Below are positions 33,798 to 42,677 of a DNA stretch of 64,000 nt, in pieces (position 1 is the stretch's first letter; every line of letters starts with the position of its first letter). The notes beneath the pieces were generated by a model. It did not search any database. It was not told where the DNA came from and saw only the letters and a list, made by a program, of their open reading frames with translations. Origin of the DNA: Mycolicibacter senuensis (GTDB lineage: Bacteria > Actinomycetota > Actinomycetes > Mycobacteriales > Mycobacteriaceae); assembly GCF_002101885.1 (NCBI RefSeq), contig NZ_LQPS01000038.1, forward strand, positions 23,450-87,449, given 5' to 3'. The position numbers were made by a program, and so were the translations under genes.

Positions 33798-34862
33798 GTG
33801 ACGGCGACGCAGCACGCCTACTTCGCGTACGGGTCCAACCTGTGCGCACAGCAGATGGCGCGCCGCTGCCCGGAAGCATCCGATCCCCGGCCGGCGACGC
33901 TGGCCGATCACGACTGGCTGATCAATGAGCGCGGTGTCGCCACCGTTGAGCCGTTCCCGGGATCGCGGGTCCACGGAGTGCTGTGGCGGGTGTCCGATCG
34001 CGACCTGGCCGCGCTGGACAGCGCCGAAGGTGTCCCGGTGCGCTACCGCCGCGATCAGCTGACCATCCAGACCCGCGACGGTTCCTCGCCGGCCTGGGTC
34101 TACATCGACCATCGGGTGCAGACCGGTGCGCCCCGCGACGGCTATCTGGAGCGCATCATCGGCGCAGCCGTCCAACACGAGCTTCCGCCGGCCTGGATCG
34201 AGTTTCTGCGCCGCTGGGACCCGATCCACTGGCCGCTGCGCACTGCCCCCGCCGAGCACGCCGGGCCGCAGTCGCTTTCGGCGTTGCTGGCCGAACCCGA
34301 CGTCGTCGAGCACAGTCGGCTGCGATCGCGGTTCGGCTTCCTGGCCATTCACGGCGGGGGCTTGGAGCAGATGACCGACGTGATCGCCGAACGCGCCGCC
34401 GAGGCCGCCGGCGCATCGGTGTATCTGGTGCGCCACCCCGACGGATATCCGCGGCATCTGCCGTCGACGCGCTATCTCGCCGCGGAGTCGCCGCGGCTCG
34501 CCGAATTTCTCGGCCATGTCGACGTCGTGGTGTCACTGCACGGCTACGGCCGGATCGGACGGAGCACCCAACTGCTGGCCGGGGGCCGTAACCGCAGCCT
34601 GGCCACGCACCTCGCCCGCTGCCTGGTGCTGCCCGGCTATCAGGTGATCACCGACCTCGAGGCGATCCCGGTGGGGTTGCGCGGCCTGCACCCGGCGAAC
34701 CCCGTCAACCAGGTCCGCGGCGGCGGGACGCAACTGGAACTGTCGCCGCGGGTTCGGGGCATCAGTCCCCGCAGCCAACCCCCGGGCCAGGACGGCCTGT
34801 CGCCGGTCACGGCGGCACTGGTGCGAGGCTTGGCGCTGGCGGCCCGGTCCTGGGAGATCTAG
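33798..34862 (+). CDS. gamma-glutamylcyclotransferase fused to a poly-gamma-glutamate hydrolase
   Basis: A 354-residue fusion. Residues 1-~165 are a GGCT/AIG2-fold domain: FAYGSNL (YGSNL 11-15) and LDSAEG with the catalytic-type Glu at 77; such enzymes release 5-oxoproline from gamma-glutamyl compounds. Residues ~170-330 are a zinc poly-gamma-glutamate hydrolase (PghP-like): H185 and E190 in HGGGLE, H248 in SLHGY, E314 in GGGTQLEL. Both activities act on gamma-glutamyl bonds. The gene is followed after 10 bp by an F420-dependent enzyme; F420 and folates carry gamma-glutamyl tails, a possible substrate. No signal peptide, hence cytoplasmic. Confidence 0.82.
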   Translation: MTATQHAYFAYGSNLCAQQMARRCPEASDPRPATLADHDWLINERGVATVEPFPGSRVHGVLWRVSDRDLAALDSAEGVPVRYRRDQLTIQTRDGSSPAWVYIDHRVQTGAPRDGYLERIIGAAVQHELPPAWIEFLRRWDPIHWPLRTAPAEHAGPQSLSALLAEPDVVEHSRLRSRFGFLAIHGGGLEQMTDVIAERAAEAAGASVYLVRHPDGYPRHLPSTRYLAAESPRLAEFLGHVDVVVSLHGYGRIGRSTQLLAGGRNRSLATHLARCLVLPGYQVITDLEAIPVGLRGLHPANPVNQVRGGGTQLELSPRVRGISPRSQPPGQDGLSPVTAALVRGLALAARSWEI

Positions 34863-34872
34863 GAGGTAGTCG

Positions 34873-35691
34873 ATGGACAGATCGTTTCGTTTCGGTGTGG
34901 GCCTGCACGCGATCGGGTCCGCGGCCACGCTGGCCGAGACCGCTCGGCGGCTGGAGGGATTCGGCTTCGATGTCCTCCACGTGCCCGATCACCTCGGCGC
35001 CCCGGCTCCCTTCCCCACTTTGGTCGCGGCCGCCGCAGCCACTAAAACGATCCGGCTGGGCACCTATGTGCTCAACGCCTGCTTCTACAAGCCGGCCCTG
35101 CTGACCCGCGACATCGCCGACACCGACCTGCTGTCCGGCGGGCGGCTGGAGGTGGGCTTGGGCGCCGGCTATGTCCGGGCGGAGTTCGAAGCCGCCGAAC
35201 TGCCGTTCCCGACGGCCGCACGCCGCATCGCCTACCTGGAACACCTCACGACGTATGTGGCGACGCACCAGCCGGGCGTGCCCATCCTCATCGCCGGCAG
35301 CGGCGACCGGCTGCTCACCGTGGCGGCCCGGCACGCCGGCATCATCGGCCTGACCGGAGCGCTGGTGGACGGCGTGGATGATCCGCTGGCAGAACGCATC
35401 GCGTTCGTCCGCGCCGCGGCCGGTGATCGGTTCGACGCGCTGGAACTGAATCTCGCCATCACATCGGTCCCGACGGATGGATCCGGGATGCCCGACTTGT
35501 CGCTGACCCGCCGGTTCGCCCCGACACTGTCGGATCGGGAGCTGCTGGACATGCCCGCCGTGCTGTACGGATCGCCGCACGAGATGGCGGACACCCTGCG
35601 GGAATACCGCCGACGCTACGGATTGAGCTACTTCACCGTGCAGCAGAACCACGCCGAAGCCTTCGCGAAGGTCATCGCCGCGCTGCGGTGA
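34873..35691 (+). CDS. F420-dependent LLM-class oxidoreductase
   Basis: A 272-residue luciferase-like TIM-barrel protein: FGVGLHAIGSAATLAETARRLEGFGFDVLHVPDHLG, RLGTYVLNACFYKPALLTRDIADTDLLSGGRLEVGLGAGY and VPILIAGSGDRLLTVAARHAGIIGL, the standard TIGR03621-like pattern of mycobacterial F420 users. It transfers hydride between F420H2 and an unknown substrate. AGGAGG lies 6 nt before the ATG, within 10 bp of the previous stop, so the two genes form an operon. The 3' end overlaps the convergent membrane-protein gene by 20 bp. Confidence 0.85.
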   Translation: MDRSFRFGVGLHAIGSAATLAETARRLEGFGFDVLHVPDHLGAPAPFPTLVAAAAATKTIRLGTYVLNACFYKPALLTRDIADTDLLSGGRLEVGLGAGYVRAEFEAAELPFPTAARRIAYLEHLTTYVATHQPGVPILIAGSGDRLLTVAARHAGIIGLTGALVDGVDDPLAERIAFVRAAAGDRFDALELNLAITSVPTDGSGMPDLSLTRRFAPTLSDRELLDMPAVLYGSPHEMADTLREYRRRYGLSYFTVQQNHAEAFAKVIAALR

Positions 35692-36088
35692 GCAGCGCCC
35701 ACACCGAGCAACCCAGGGCGCCGGCCACGCTGACCGCGCCGATGTACAGTCCGTAGCCCGCGGTGATCGGCGCGACGACATTGAGCCGGTAGAACGCCAC
35801 GCCCAGACCAACAATGCCCAATGAGACCACCAGTGCGACAACCGATGCCAGCCTGCTGAACAGCCCACGGCCGATCATCGCACCGGCCACCACCAGCACG
35901 GCCGCCAGCAGCACGATCAACTGGCCGACCCCGAAGCGGGGCGGCAAAGCAATACTGCCGGCGGTGCCGCCGATCGCGCTGGCACGCCCACCCCCGTGCG
36001 CCGACGTGGTCAGCCAGGGCAACCACGCGCTGACCGACAGGATCGCAGCGAACAGTGCGACGAGCCAGCCCGGGTGTACGCGAGTCAT
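35672..36088 (-). CDS. four-helix membrane protein (hypothetical)
   Basis: A 138-residue protein with four hydrophobic segments: LVALFAAILSVSAWLPWL, LIVLLAAVLVVAGAMIG, LASVVALVVSLGIVGLGVAFY and GLYIGAVSVAGALGCSVWALL. A short Gly-rich loop follows the first helix. No family recognised; the layout resembles actinobacterial two-TM-pair envelope proteins of unknown role. It begins 9 bp after the end of the ABC-F gene on the same strand and may be co-transcribed with it. Confidence 0.6.
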   Translation of the reverse strand: MTRVHPGWLVALFAAILSVSAWLPWLTTSAHGGGRASAIGGTAGSIALPPRFGVGQLIVLLAAVLVVAGAMIGRGLFSRLASVVALVVSLGIVGLGVAFYRLNVVAPITAGYGLYIGAVSVAGALGCSVWALLTAARR

Positions 36089-36097
36089 GTTGTGACA

Positions 36098-37678
36098 CTA
36101 GCTCGCATCGACAAGCTCACCCCGGCGCGGCATCACCCAGGTCCTGGTCAGGCCGACCCGGGCCAGGAAGTCGTCGTCGTGACTGACCACGATGAATGCT
36201 CCGCGGTAACCGGCCAGGGCATCGACCAACTGATCCACGCTGGCCAGGTCGAGGTTGTTGGTGGGTTCGTCGAGTAACAGCAGCTGCGGCGCCGGCTCGG
36301 CCAGCAGCAGCTGGGCCAGCGCCACCCGGAATCGCTCACCGCCGGACAAGGTGCCGATCGGCCGGGCCACACAATCGGCATCCAGCAGGAACCGGGCCAG
36401 TTGGGCGCGCACGGCCCGCGGCTCGCGGCTGGATATCGCCGACACGGCGTCGAACGCGGACGCCGCGTCGTCCAGATGGTCCAACCGCTGCGGGAGGTAG
36501 CCGACCCGGTCGGTCTGCAGGCTTGCGCCCGCCCCGGCCAGCAGCGCCTCCAGCAGCGAGGTCTTGCCGACCCCGTTGGGGCCGTCCAGTCCGATCCGCT
36601 CCGGCCCCTGCACGATGAGCGGCCCGCTGCTGCCGGGCAGTTCGGCCAGCCGGCGGGTGGACGGCACGTCCGGATCCGGCAGCGCGACGCGGATGTGGTC
36701 GACGTGACGGACGCGGGCGGCGGCGTCGTCCAACTCCGCTTGTGCGCCGCGCACCCGCCGGTCCAGTCCGGTGCGCAGCCGGCCGGCCGAAACCTGTGCG
36801 TTGGACGCATTCTGGTTCATCACGATCTTCGCGGCGCGCTTGTTCTGATGGGACGCCCGGGCCGTCCGGTTGCGCCGGGCGAGCTTGGTCTCGGCGTCGA
36901 CACGCTGCCGCTTTTCCACCTTGAGCACCTGCTCGGCGGCGCGCAGGGCGGTCCGGGCGGCGGCCTGCTCGGCGTCCAGGTGCGCCCGCCAAGCGCTGTA
37001 GGACCCGCCGAAGGTGGTCAGCCGGCCGTCGTGCAACTCGGCGATCCCGTCCAGCTGCTCCAGCAGCGCACGGTCATGGCTGGCCATGATGAGCGTGCCC
37101 GGCCACGATGCCACCAGCTGTGCGAACTGCTCACGGGCGAGCCGGTCGAGATTGTTGGTCGGCTCGTCGAGCAGGGTGATCGGGGCGGCCTTCAGGCGCA
37201 GGCCGGTCAGAGCCACCAACATCGCCTCACCACCGGACAGTTCGCCGGCTCGCCGATCGAGGTCACCGAAACCCAACCCGAGGGGGCGCAGCGCTGCGTC
37301 GGCGCGGGTTTCGATGTCCCAGTCGTCGCCGAGGATCTCGAAATGGGTCTCGTCGGCATCACCGCCTTCGATCGCGCGAAGAGCCTCGAGTTGCGCGGCG
37401 ACGCCGAGCAATTCCGCGATCGACGCGCCGACGTGCAGGGTGAGTGACTGCGGCAGGTAGGCCACCTCGCCGGTCGTCGCGACCCACCCGGTCGTGCAGG
37501 CGAGCTCCCCGGCGATCAGGCGGAGCAGGGTGGATTTTCCGGCGCCGTTGGCACCGACCAGACCGGTGCGGCCGGCGCCGAACGAACCGGTGATGCCGGC
37601 CAGTGCGGTACTGCCGTCCGGCCAGCTGAAGCCGGCGTCGGTGAGTGTGACTACGGAATCGAAATCAGAGAAGGACAT
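36098..37678 (-). CDS. ABC-F ATPase (ribosome-acting, antibiotic-resistance type)
   Basis: A 526-residue soluble protein with two ABC domains and no membrane helices. NBD1: Walker A GANGAGKST, signature LSGGE, Walker B LLDEPTNNLD. Linker of ~80 residues, basic and helical (KVEKRQRVDAETKLARRNRTARASHQNKRAAK), the interdomain arm that reaches into the ribosome. NBD2: GPNGVGKT, LSGGE, LLLLDEPTNNLD. ABC-F proteins bind the ribosomal E site and can displace bound antibiotics. GGAG lies 5 nt before the ATG. A leader peptide and competing stems lie upstream, implying regulation by ribosome stalling. Confidence 0.9.
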   Translation of the reverse strand: MSFSDFDSVVTLTDAGFSWPDGSTALAGITGSFGAGRTGLVGANGAGKSTLLRLIAGELACTTGWVATTGEVAYLPQSLTLHVGASIAELLGVAAQLEALRAIEGGDADETHFEILGDDWDIETRADAALRPLGLGFGDLDRRAGELSGGEAMLVALTGLRLKAAPITLLDEPTNNLDRLAREQFAQLVASWPGTLIMASHDRALLEQLDGIAELHDGRLTTFGGSYSAWRAHLDAEQAAARTALRAAEQVLKVEKRQRVDAETKLARRNRTARASHQNKRAAKIVMNQNASNAQVSAGRLRTGLDRRVRGAQAELDDAAARVRHVDHIRVALPDPDVPSTRRLAELPGSSGPLIVQGPERIGLDGPNGVGKTSLLEALLAGAGASLQTDRVGYLPQRLDHLDDAASAFDAVSAISSREPRAVRAQLARFLLDADCVARPIGTLSGGERFRVALAQLLLAEPAPQLLLLDEPTNNLDLASVDQLVDALAGYRGAFIVVSHDDDFLARVGLTRTWVMPRRGELVDAS

Positions 37679-37693
37679 GGGGTCTCCGGGAAA

Positions 37694-37711
37694 GTCAGCG
37701 GGTGCGCTGAC
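37694..37711 (-). promoter_or_regulatory. attenuator-type hairpin upstream of the ABC-F ribosome site
   Basis: On the transcript, GTCAGCG-CACC-CGCTGAC forms a perfect 7-bp stem with a 4-base loop, ending 6 nt before the GGAG of the ABC-F gene. Flanking CCGG tetramers could extend it across the ribosome site. The first arm can instead pair with GCGCTGA at the very end of the leader frame (37745-37751), so two structures exclude each other. Confidence 0.7.
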
Positions 37712-37744
37712 AACCGGGACGCGACTACGGCGATTCGTCGGTGA

Positions 37745-37786
37745 TCAGCGCGCGGACAACGGCGCGAGACCGGCGATGCCTGTCAT
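37745..37786 (-). CDS. 13-residue leader peptide of the ABC-F gene
   Basis: ATG at 37786, sequence MTGIAGLAPLSAR, TGA at 37745. A perfect AGGAGG at 37795-37800 sits 8 nt before the ATG, a stronger ribosome site than that of the ABC-F gene itself. It lies 66 bp upstream of ABC-F. Size, position and the competing stems are those of leader peptides that control macrolide-type resistance genes by drug-induced stalling. The stop codon is part of the alternative pairing partner. The peptide sequence is not one I recognise. Confidence 0.65.
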   Translation of the reverse strand: MTGIAGLAPLSAR

Positions 37787-37817
37787 TCTCCAGACCTCCT
37801 GTGCGGGAACGCCCGCC

Positions 37818-37847
37818 ACTTTAGCTGCGGGCCGGTGTGGCGTGCAA
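37818..37847 (-). promoter_or_regulatory. promoter candidate for the leader peptide/ABC-F transcript
   Basis: TTGCAC (37842-37847), 18-bp spacer, TAAAGT (37818-37823). Transcription would start near 37811, just 5' of a small GC hairpin (GCGGG-CGTT-CCCGC) and the AGGAGG of the leader. No AT-rich WhiB7-type element was seen before the -35. Confidence 0.55.
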
Positions 37848-37851
37848 CCGG

Positions 37852-38289
37852 TCAAGCCGGTGCGAATACCGTGACGAACTTGCGCAGCGACTCGTTGATG
37901 TCGCTCTTCAGCGCGGCGGCCACCAGCATGCCGATCGGCCCGAACAACGCCGGCCCGCCCAGATGGACGTCGAAGCTGACCTTGGATCCGTCGCCGGCCG
38001 GGGTGACCTTGGCGAGCAGCTTGATCTTGACGCCGCCCTTGCCGTCGCCGTTGAGGGTCATCCCCGTCGGCGGCTTGTAGTTCACGATCGTCCACTTGAT
38101 CCGGTTGGGCATGCCTTTGACCTCGACGATCGACTCGAGCGTCGTGCCCTTCTCCAGGGTCTCGGGCAGCACGCTGCGCCAGACCCGGTGAATCGTCAGC
38201 CACTCCTTGTAGCGCGACAGATCCGAGGCGTGCCCCCACGCCTCTTCGGGGGGGAGCGGGACGTCGATGGATCCGGAGAGCTTGGCCAT
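37852..38289 (-). CDS. SRPBCC-fold protein, Rv0910 homologue
   Basis: A 145-residue START-like protein: MAKLSGSIDVPLPPEEAWGHASDLSRYKEWL, TLESIVEVKGMPNRIKWTIVNYKPP, LNGDGKGGVKIKL and HLGGPALFGPIGMLVAAALKSDI. It is very close to M. tuberculosis Rv0910 as I remember it, which has been described as the toxin of a pair with the small antitoxin Rv0909. Here only 38 bp separate it from ctpE upstream and no antitoxin frame is present, so a plain lipid/ligand-binding role is more likely in this organism. Confidence 0.85.
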   Translation of the reverse strand: MAKLSGSIDVPLPPEEAWGHASDLSRYKEWLTIHRVWRSVLPETLEKGTTLESIVEVKGMPNRIKWTIVNYKPPTGMTLNGDGKGGVKIKLLAKVTPAGDGSKVSFDVHLGGPALFGPIGMLVAAALKSDINESLRKFVTVFAPA

Positions 38290-38327
38290 GTGATTCTGTC
38301 CCCTTCTTGTCCCCGGTTATCCCGTGT

Positions 38328-40760
38328 TCATCGCTGGGTCATTGTGGTCGTTGGCTGCTCTCGCCACAACTTGGGTCGCTCACCGAGCATGGCGCCGCGT
38401 GCCCACCACACCGCCTCGATCGCGACGGCGCCGACTGCGCCGACACCGAGCGCCAGCGACGTCAGTGCCACATTGGAGGGATCGAGCAGGAACTTCTCCC
38501 GGGCCAGCGGAAGCGCGAAGATACCCACGTAGGCCAGGCCGCAGCAGATCACCAGCGTCAATCGCCACCATTGATAGGGCCTCGCCACCACGGCCAGCAC
38601 CCACCCGGCGGTGGTCAACAAGGTGATCAGGGCCGTGGTCGAGGCCTGGATCTGCTGTACCGCCGTGGCTTCACTACCGCGGTAGGCCAGCAGGTACGAG
38701 GTGAACGTGGCGATGCCCACCACCAGGCCGGCCGGCAACGCCCCGCTCATCACCCGCTGGACGAATCCGGGGTGCGCCCGTTCGTTGTTCGGCGCCAGCG
38801 ACAGGATGAACGCCGGGATGCCGATGGTGAACCAGGCCGCAACGGTGACGTGGATCGGCTGGAACGGATACAGCAGCGGTTCGGTGCCGAACAGCGCCGA
38901 CGCCAACCCGACCAGGCCGACCAGCAGGGCGAGCAGAACCGAATACACCGTTTTGGTCAGGAACAGGTTCGCCACCCGTTCGATGTTGCCGATCACCCGG
39001 CGACCCTCGCCCACCACGTAGGGCAAGGTGGCGAACTTGTTGTCCAGCAATACGATCTGCGCCACCGAACGCGCCGCCGAGCTTCCGGCTCCCATCGCGA
39101 CACCGATATCGGCGTCCTTGAGCGCGAGCACGTCGTTGACGCCGTCACCGGTCATGGCCACCGTGTGGTCACGTGCTTGTAGGGCGCGCACGATGGCGCG
39201 CTTCTGATCCGGTCGCACCCTGCCGAATACGGTGTGCTGCTCCAGCGCGTCGGCCAGCTGGTCCTGCTCGGCCGGCAGCTTGCGGGCGTCGATCGCGTCC
39301 CCGGGCAGTCCCAGCTCACCGGCCACCGCACCCACCGAGACGGCATTGTCACCGGAGATCACCTTCACCGAGACTTCCTGCGTAGCAAAATATTCCAAGG
39401 TGGCCCGGGCGTCGGGACGGATCTTCTGCTCCAGCACCACCAGCGCCACCGGGGTCAGTACTCCGGGTGCCTCTGGATGGTCCACAGCCCGGTCGCTGAG
39501 GCTCAGCAACAACACGCGCAGTCCGCTCGCCCCGATCCGCTCGGCCTGTTCGGCGTCTGCCGACGACGGCTCGAGCAGCACATCGGCGGCACCGATGACC
39601 CAGTTGCCGTGTTCGCCGTATGAAACGCCGCTCCACTTGGCGGCCGACTTGAACGGTTCGCAGGCGTTCGCCACCCAACCCGGCGACGTCGGGAACGCCT
39701 CGGCGATGGCCTGAATGCTGGCGTTGGGCCGGGCGTCGTCGGCGGCCAGTGCCGCCAGCGCCTGATGCACCGGATAGCCGGCGGCGCCCTCGAGTTCGAT
39801 GACCTCGGACACTTGCATGCCGTTCTCGGTCAGCGTGCCGGTCTTGTCGGCGCAGACCACATCCACGCGGGCCAGCCCCTCGATCGCCGGCAGTTCCTGC
39901 ACCAGGCACTGCCGCCGTCCCAGCCGAATCACCCCGACCGCGAACGCCAGCGACGTCATCAGCACCAGACCCTCGGGGACCATCGGCACCAGCGCTCCGA
40001 CCATCGCCAGCACCGATGCCCGCCAGCCCACGTCGGTGGTGAACAACTGCGTGTAGATGATCAGCAGCCCGGCCGGGATGAGCAGATAGGTGATGAACTT
40101 CAGGATCTGGTCTATGCCGTTGCGCAGTTCGGATTTCACCAGGGTGAACTTGCTGGCCTCCTCGGCCAGCTTGGCCGCGTAGGCCTCGCCGCCGACCCGG
40201 GTCGCGCGGTAGGCGCCGCTGCCGGAGATCACGAAGCTGCCCGACATCACATGGTCACCGATGCACTTGGCGACCGGCTCGGCTTCCCCGGTCAGCAGGG
40301 ACTCATCGACTTCCAGATCGGACACCTCGACGACGTCGCCGTCGACGACGATCTGGTCACCGGGCCCGAGTTCGATGACGTCGTCGAGCACCACCTCCCG
40401 GGCCGGCAGCGATACCGTCCCGGATTGCCTGCGCACCAATGGTTTCGCTTGGCCGACGATGGCCAGCTTGTCCAGCGTCTGCTTGGCGCGGATCTCCTGA
40501 ACCATGCCGATGACACTGTTGAAGACGATCAGCAGTCCGAACAGCCCGTTGATCAGCGAGCCGGTGGTGAGCACGATGGCGAACAGCACGCCCAGGATCG
40601 CGTTGATCCGGGTGAAGACGTTGGCCCGGATGATCTCGTGCACACTGCGCGCGGCACGCACCGGGATGTCGTTGGTCTGGCCGTCAGCGACCCGCTGGGC
40701 GACTTCGTCGTCGCTGAGCCCCGCGGCGGTGGCCCGCGAGACGGTCAATTCCGCCACCAC
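38328..40760 (-). CDS. ctpE: P-type ATPase CtpE (calcium transporter)
   Basis: An 810-residue P-type ATPase: DESLLTGEA (157-160 region), PMVPEGLVL in core helix 4, [12 protein letters not shown] with phosphorylated Asp 305, [34 protein letters not shown], and ten predicted helices. No N-terminal metal-binding domain. It corresponds to mycobacterial CtpE (Rv0908), reported as a Ca2+ uptake ATPase important for surface properties. The GTG start lies within the end of the MBL-fold gene (16-bp overlap), indicating coupling. The SRPBCC gene follows 38 bp later, as in M. tuberculosis but without Rv0909. Confidence 0.93.
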   Translation of the reverse strand: MVAELTVSRATAAGLSDDEVAQRVADGQTNDIPVRAARSVHEIIRANVFTRINAILGVLFAIVLTTGSLINGLFGLLIVFNSVIGMVQEIRAKQTLDKLAIVGQAKPLVRRQSGTVSLPAREVVLDDVIELGPGDQIVVDGDVVEVSDLEVDESLLTGEAEPVAKCIGDHVMSGSFVISGSGAYRATRVGGEAYAAKLAEEASKFTLVKSELRNGIDQILKFITYLLIPAGLLIIYTQLFTTDVGWRASVLAMVGALVPMVPEGLVLMTSLAFAVGVIRLGRRQCLVQELPAIEGLARVDVVCADKTGTLTENGMQVSEVIELEGAAGYPVHQALAALAADDARPNASIQAIAEAFPTSPGWVANACEPFKSAAKWSGVSYGEHGNWVIGAADVLLEPSSADAEQAERIGASGLRVLLLSLSDRAVDHPEAPGVLTPVALVVLEQKIRPDARATLEYFATQEVSVKVISGDNAVSVGAVAGELGLPGDAIDARKLPAEQDQLADALEQHTVFGRVRPDQKRAIVRALQARDHTVAMTGDGVNDVLALKDADIGVAMGAGSSAARSVAQIVLLDNKFATLPYVVGEGRRVIGNIERVANLFLTKTVYSVLLALLVGLVGLASALFGTEPLLYPFQPIHVTVAAWFTIGIPAFILSLAPNNERAHPGFVQRVMSGALPAGLVVGIATFTSYLLAYRGSEATAVQQIQASTTALITLLTTAGWVLAVVARPYQWWRLTLVICCGLAYVGIFALPLAREKFLLDPSNVALTSLALGVGAVGAVAIEAVWWARGAMLGERPKLWREQPTTTMTQR

Positions 40761-41905
40761 GGCTCAATGTCGTCGGCGGCCGGCCGGATCCGCTCGCCCG
40801 GGCGTGGGACGGCCACCGGCACTCCGGCCGACTCGGCGGCGGCCAGCAACCGTTCCACCGGCTCGTCCCAGCGATGCGGCGCCAACCGGAATGTGCACCA
40901 GTGGATCGGCACCAGCGTCGCGCCGTTGACGTCCAGGTGCGCCCGGACGGCCTCCTCGGGGTTCATGTGTACGTCCGGCCAGGCGGTGTTGTAGGCGCCG
41001 ATCGGCAGCAGTGTCACGTCGAACGGGCCGTGGTCGGCGCCGATCTGCCCGAAGCTCCCGGTGTAGCCGGAGTCGCCGCCGAAGTAGACCCGGTGCTCGG
41101 GTCCGGCGATCACCCAGGAGGCCCACAGCGTCATGTTGCGGGTCAGGAACCGGCCGGAGAAGTGGCGGGCCGGCGTGCAGATCAACGTGAGTTCGCCGAA
41201 CGAGACCTGCTCGTCCCAGTCGAGTTCGACGACCCGGTCAGCGGGAATCCCCCACGCCCGCAGGTGCGCACCGACGCCCAGTGGAACCACGAACGGTGCC
41301 CGCTGGCTGCGGGCCAGCGCGGTGACGGTGTCGATGTCGAGATGGTCGTAGTGGTCGTGGCTGATGACGATCGCATCGACCGCGGGCAGCGCCGACAACT
41401 CCACCGGCGGCGGATGCAACCGCCGGGGGCCGACGGCATCCGACGGCGAGCAGCGCTCGCTCCACACCGGGTCGGTCAGCACCCGGTAGCCGTCGACTTC
41501 GATCAGCGCGGTGGCGTGGCCCAGCCAGGTGACCGCCACCGGTTCGGCGGCACCGGCGAAGTCGGGGGCCACCAGCGGAACCGACGCCACCGGCCGCCGG
41601 GCGCCGCGGTCGGCGAACAACTCGCGCAGCATCAGCCGCTGTTGTTCGCGATCCATGTTGACCATGGCGGCGCGCTCGACGTTGTGGAAGATCCCGTCGC
41701 GGTAATGCCTGGAGCGGGCGGCCACCGCGTCGATGGCGTGCGGGGCTGCGCCGAGGGCCCCGGGTGTGCCGCGCAGCGCGCGAACGGTCCAGCCGCCGGC
41801 GGCCAAGGACGCGGTGGCGGCGGCCAGCCGAAGTGCACCGCGCAACATGCTGCCGAGTCTAGGGCGGTGACCGGCGGCATCCGGATCCGTGGCGTTTACG
41901 CTCAC
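40745..41905 (-). CDS. MBL-fold hydrolase, NAPE-PLD/RomA-like (Rv0906-type)
   Basis: A 386-residue metallo-beta-lactamase-fold protein: [38 protein letters not shown] (metal-binding motif, residues 183-190), [18 protein letters not shown] and [11 protein letters not shown]. The WLGHAT and [11 protein letters not shown] signatures are those of the NAPE-PLD/UlaG-like branch, which hydrolyses phosphodiesters. A hydrophobic N-terminal segment (residues ~20-45) suggests membrane anchoring or export. In M. tuberculosis a further gene (Rv0907) lies between this and ctpE; here the two genes overlap directly. Confidence 0.85.
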   Translation of the reverse strand: MSVNATDPDAAGHRPRLGSMLRGALRLAAATASLAAGGWTVRALRGTPGALGAAPHAIDAVAARSRHYRDGIFHNVERAAMVNMDREQQRLMLRELFADRGARRPVASVPLVAPDFAGAAEPVAVTWLGHATALIEVDGYRVLTDPVWSERCSPSDAVGPRRLHPPPVELSALPAVDAIVISHDHYDHLDIDTVTALARSQRAPFVVPLGVGAHLRAWGIPADRVVELDWDEQVSFGELTLICTPARHFSGRFLTRNMTLWASWVIAGPEHRVYFGGDSGYTGSFGQIGADHGPFDVTLLPIGAYNTAWPDVHMNPEEAVRAHLDVNGATLVPIHWCTFRLAPHRWDEPVERLLAAAESAGVPVAVPRPGERIRPAADDIEPWWRN

Positions 41906-41917
41906 CGCGGGCTCCGG

Positions 41918-42649
41918 TCAGGCGCCCTGGAACTTCGGCGGCCGCTTCTCGATGCGGGCCATCTGCGCCTCGATGACGTCCTGGCTGGCCCAGGCCCGGT
42001 CGAACAGTTCCTTATGCTCCGGCGTCTGTTCCTGGTAGGCGCCGTCGTCGTTGAGCACCCGCTTGGCGTGCTGCAGGGCAAGCGGCGCCAGTCCGGCGAT
42101 CTCGCGCGCCCAGGCCTGCGCGTCGGCAACGGTGCCCAGCCGGTTGGCCATGCCGGTCAGCAGCGCCACATCGGCGGGCAGCTTCTCCGCGGTGAGCATC
42201 ATCGCCCGGGCCCGCCCGTAGCCGACCAATGAGGTCAGCCGGCGGATGCTCCAGTTGTCCAACGCCAGACCGTACTTGGCGACCGGGAACTGGAAGAATG
42301 CCTCGGGGGCCACCACCCGCAGATCGCAGACCATCGCCAATTGCAGCCCGGCGCCGATCGCGGCGCCGTTGATCGCGCCGATCACCGGCAGCGGGACGTC
42401 GGCGATGCTCTGGTGCAGGGCGAGCAGCTTGTCGGGGTAGTCGGCGGCGAACGCATCGCCGGACAGATCCGCGCCGGCACAGAACACGCTGCCCTGACCG
42501 GTCAACACGATCGCCCGGACGTCGTGGCTGGCGGCGTCGACGATCGCCTCCCGCAGTTCGGTGACGAGCTGGGAGTTCAGCGCATTGCGCCGCTCGGGAC
42601 GCTGCAGCTCGATGGTGGTGACGGCTTCGTCGCGGGTAACACCGATCAT
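41918..42649 (-). CDS. echA6: EchA6, non-catalytic crotonase that binds acyl-CoA
   Basis: A 243-residue crotonase: [75 protein letters not shown]. Both Glu positions of hydratases are changed (Gln in GAGLQ; the other in VAKYG), matching M. tuberculosis EchA6 (Rv0905), which is described as a carrier of long-chain acyl-CoA to FAS-II for mycolic acid synthesis and the target of THPP inhibitors. The ATG lies 8 nt from a -10-like TAGGCT, so the mRNA is probably leaderless. It diverges from accD3. Confidence 0.93.
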   Translation of the reverse strand: MIGVTRDEAVTTIELQRPERRNALNSQLVTELREAIVDAASHDVRAIVLTGQGSVFCAGADLSGDAFAADYPDKLLALHQSIADVPLPVIGAINGAAIGAGLQLAMVCDLRVVAPEAFFQFPVAKYGLALDNWSIRRLTSLVGYGRARAMMLTAEKLPADVALLTGMANRLGTVADAQAWAREIAGLAPLALQHAKRVLNDDGAYQEQTPEHKELFDRAWASQDVIEAQMARIEKRPPKFQGA

Positions 42650-42657
42650 GACGCACC

Positions 42658-42671
42658 AGCCTAATTAGGCT
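42658..42671. promoter_or_regulatory. palindrome AGCCTAATTAGGCT carrying two divergent -10 elements
   Basis: A perfect 14-bp palindrome that presents TAGGCT (TANNNT) on both strands. On the + strand it ends 6 nt before the accD3 GTG; on the - strand 8 nt before the echA6 ATG. The whole divergent spacer is only 28 bp, so both mRNAs should be leaderless and their promoters must overlap. Confidence 0.65.
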
Positions 42672-42677
42672 CGTCCT

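Noticed and set aside
37801..37880. WhiB7-type promoter for the ABC-F transcript
   Set aside because: No AT-rich element directly upstream of the candidate -35; the sequence there is GC-rich and part of the SRPBCC gene.
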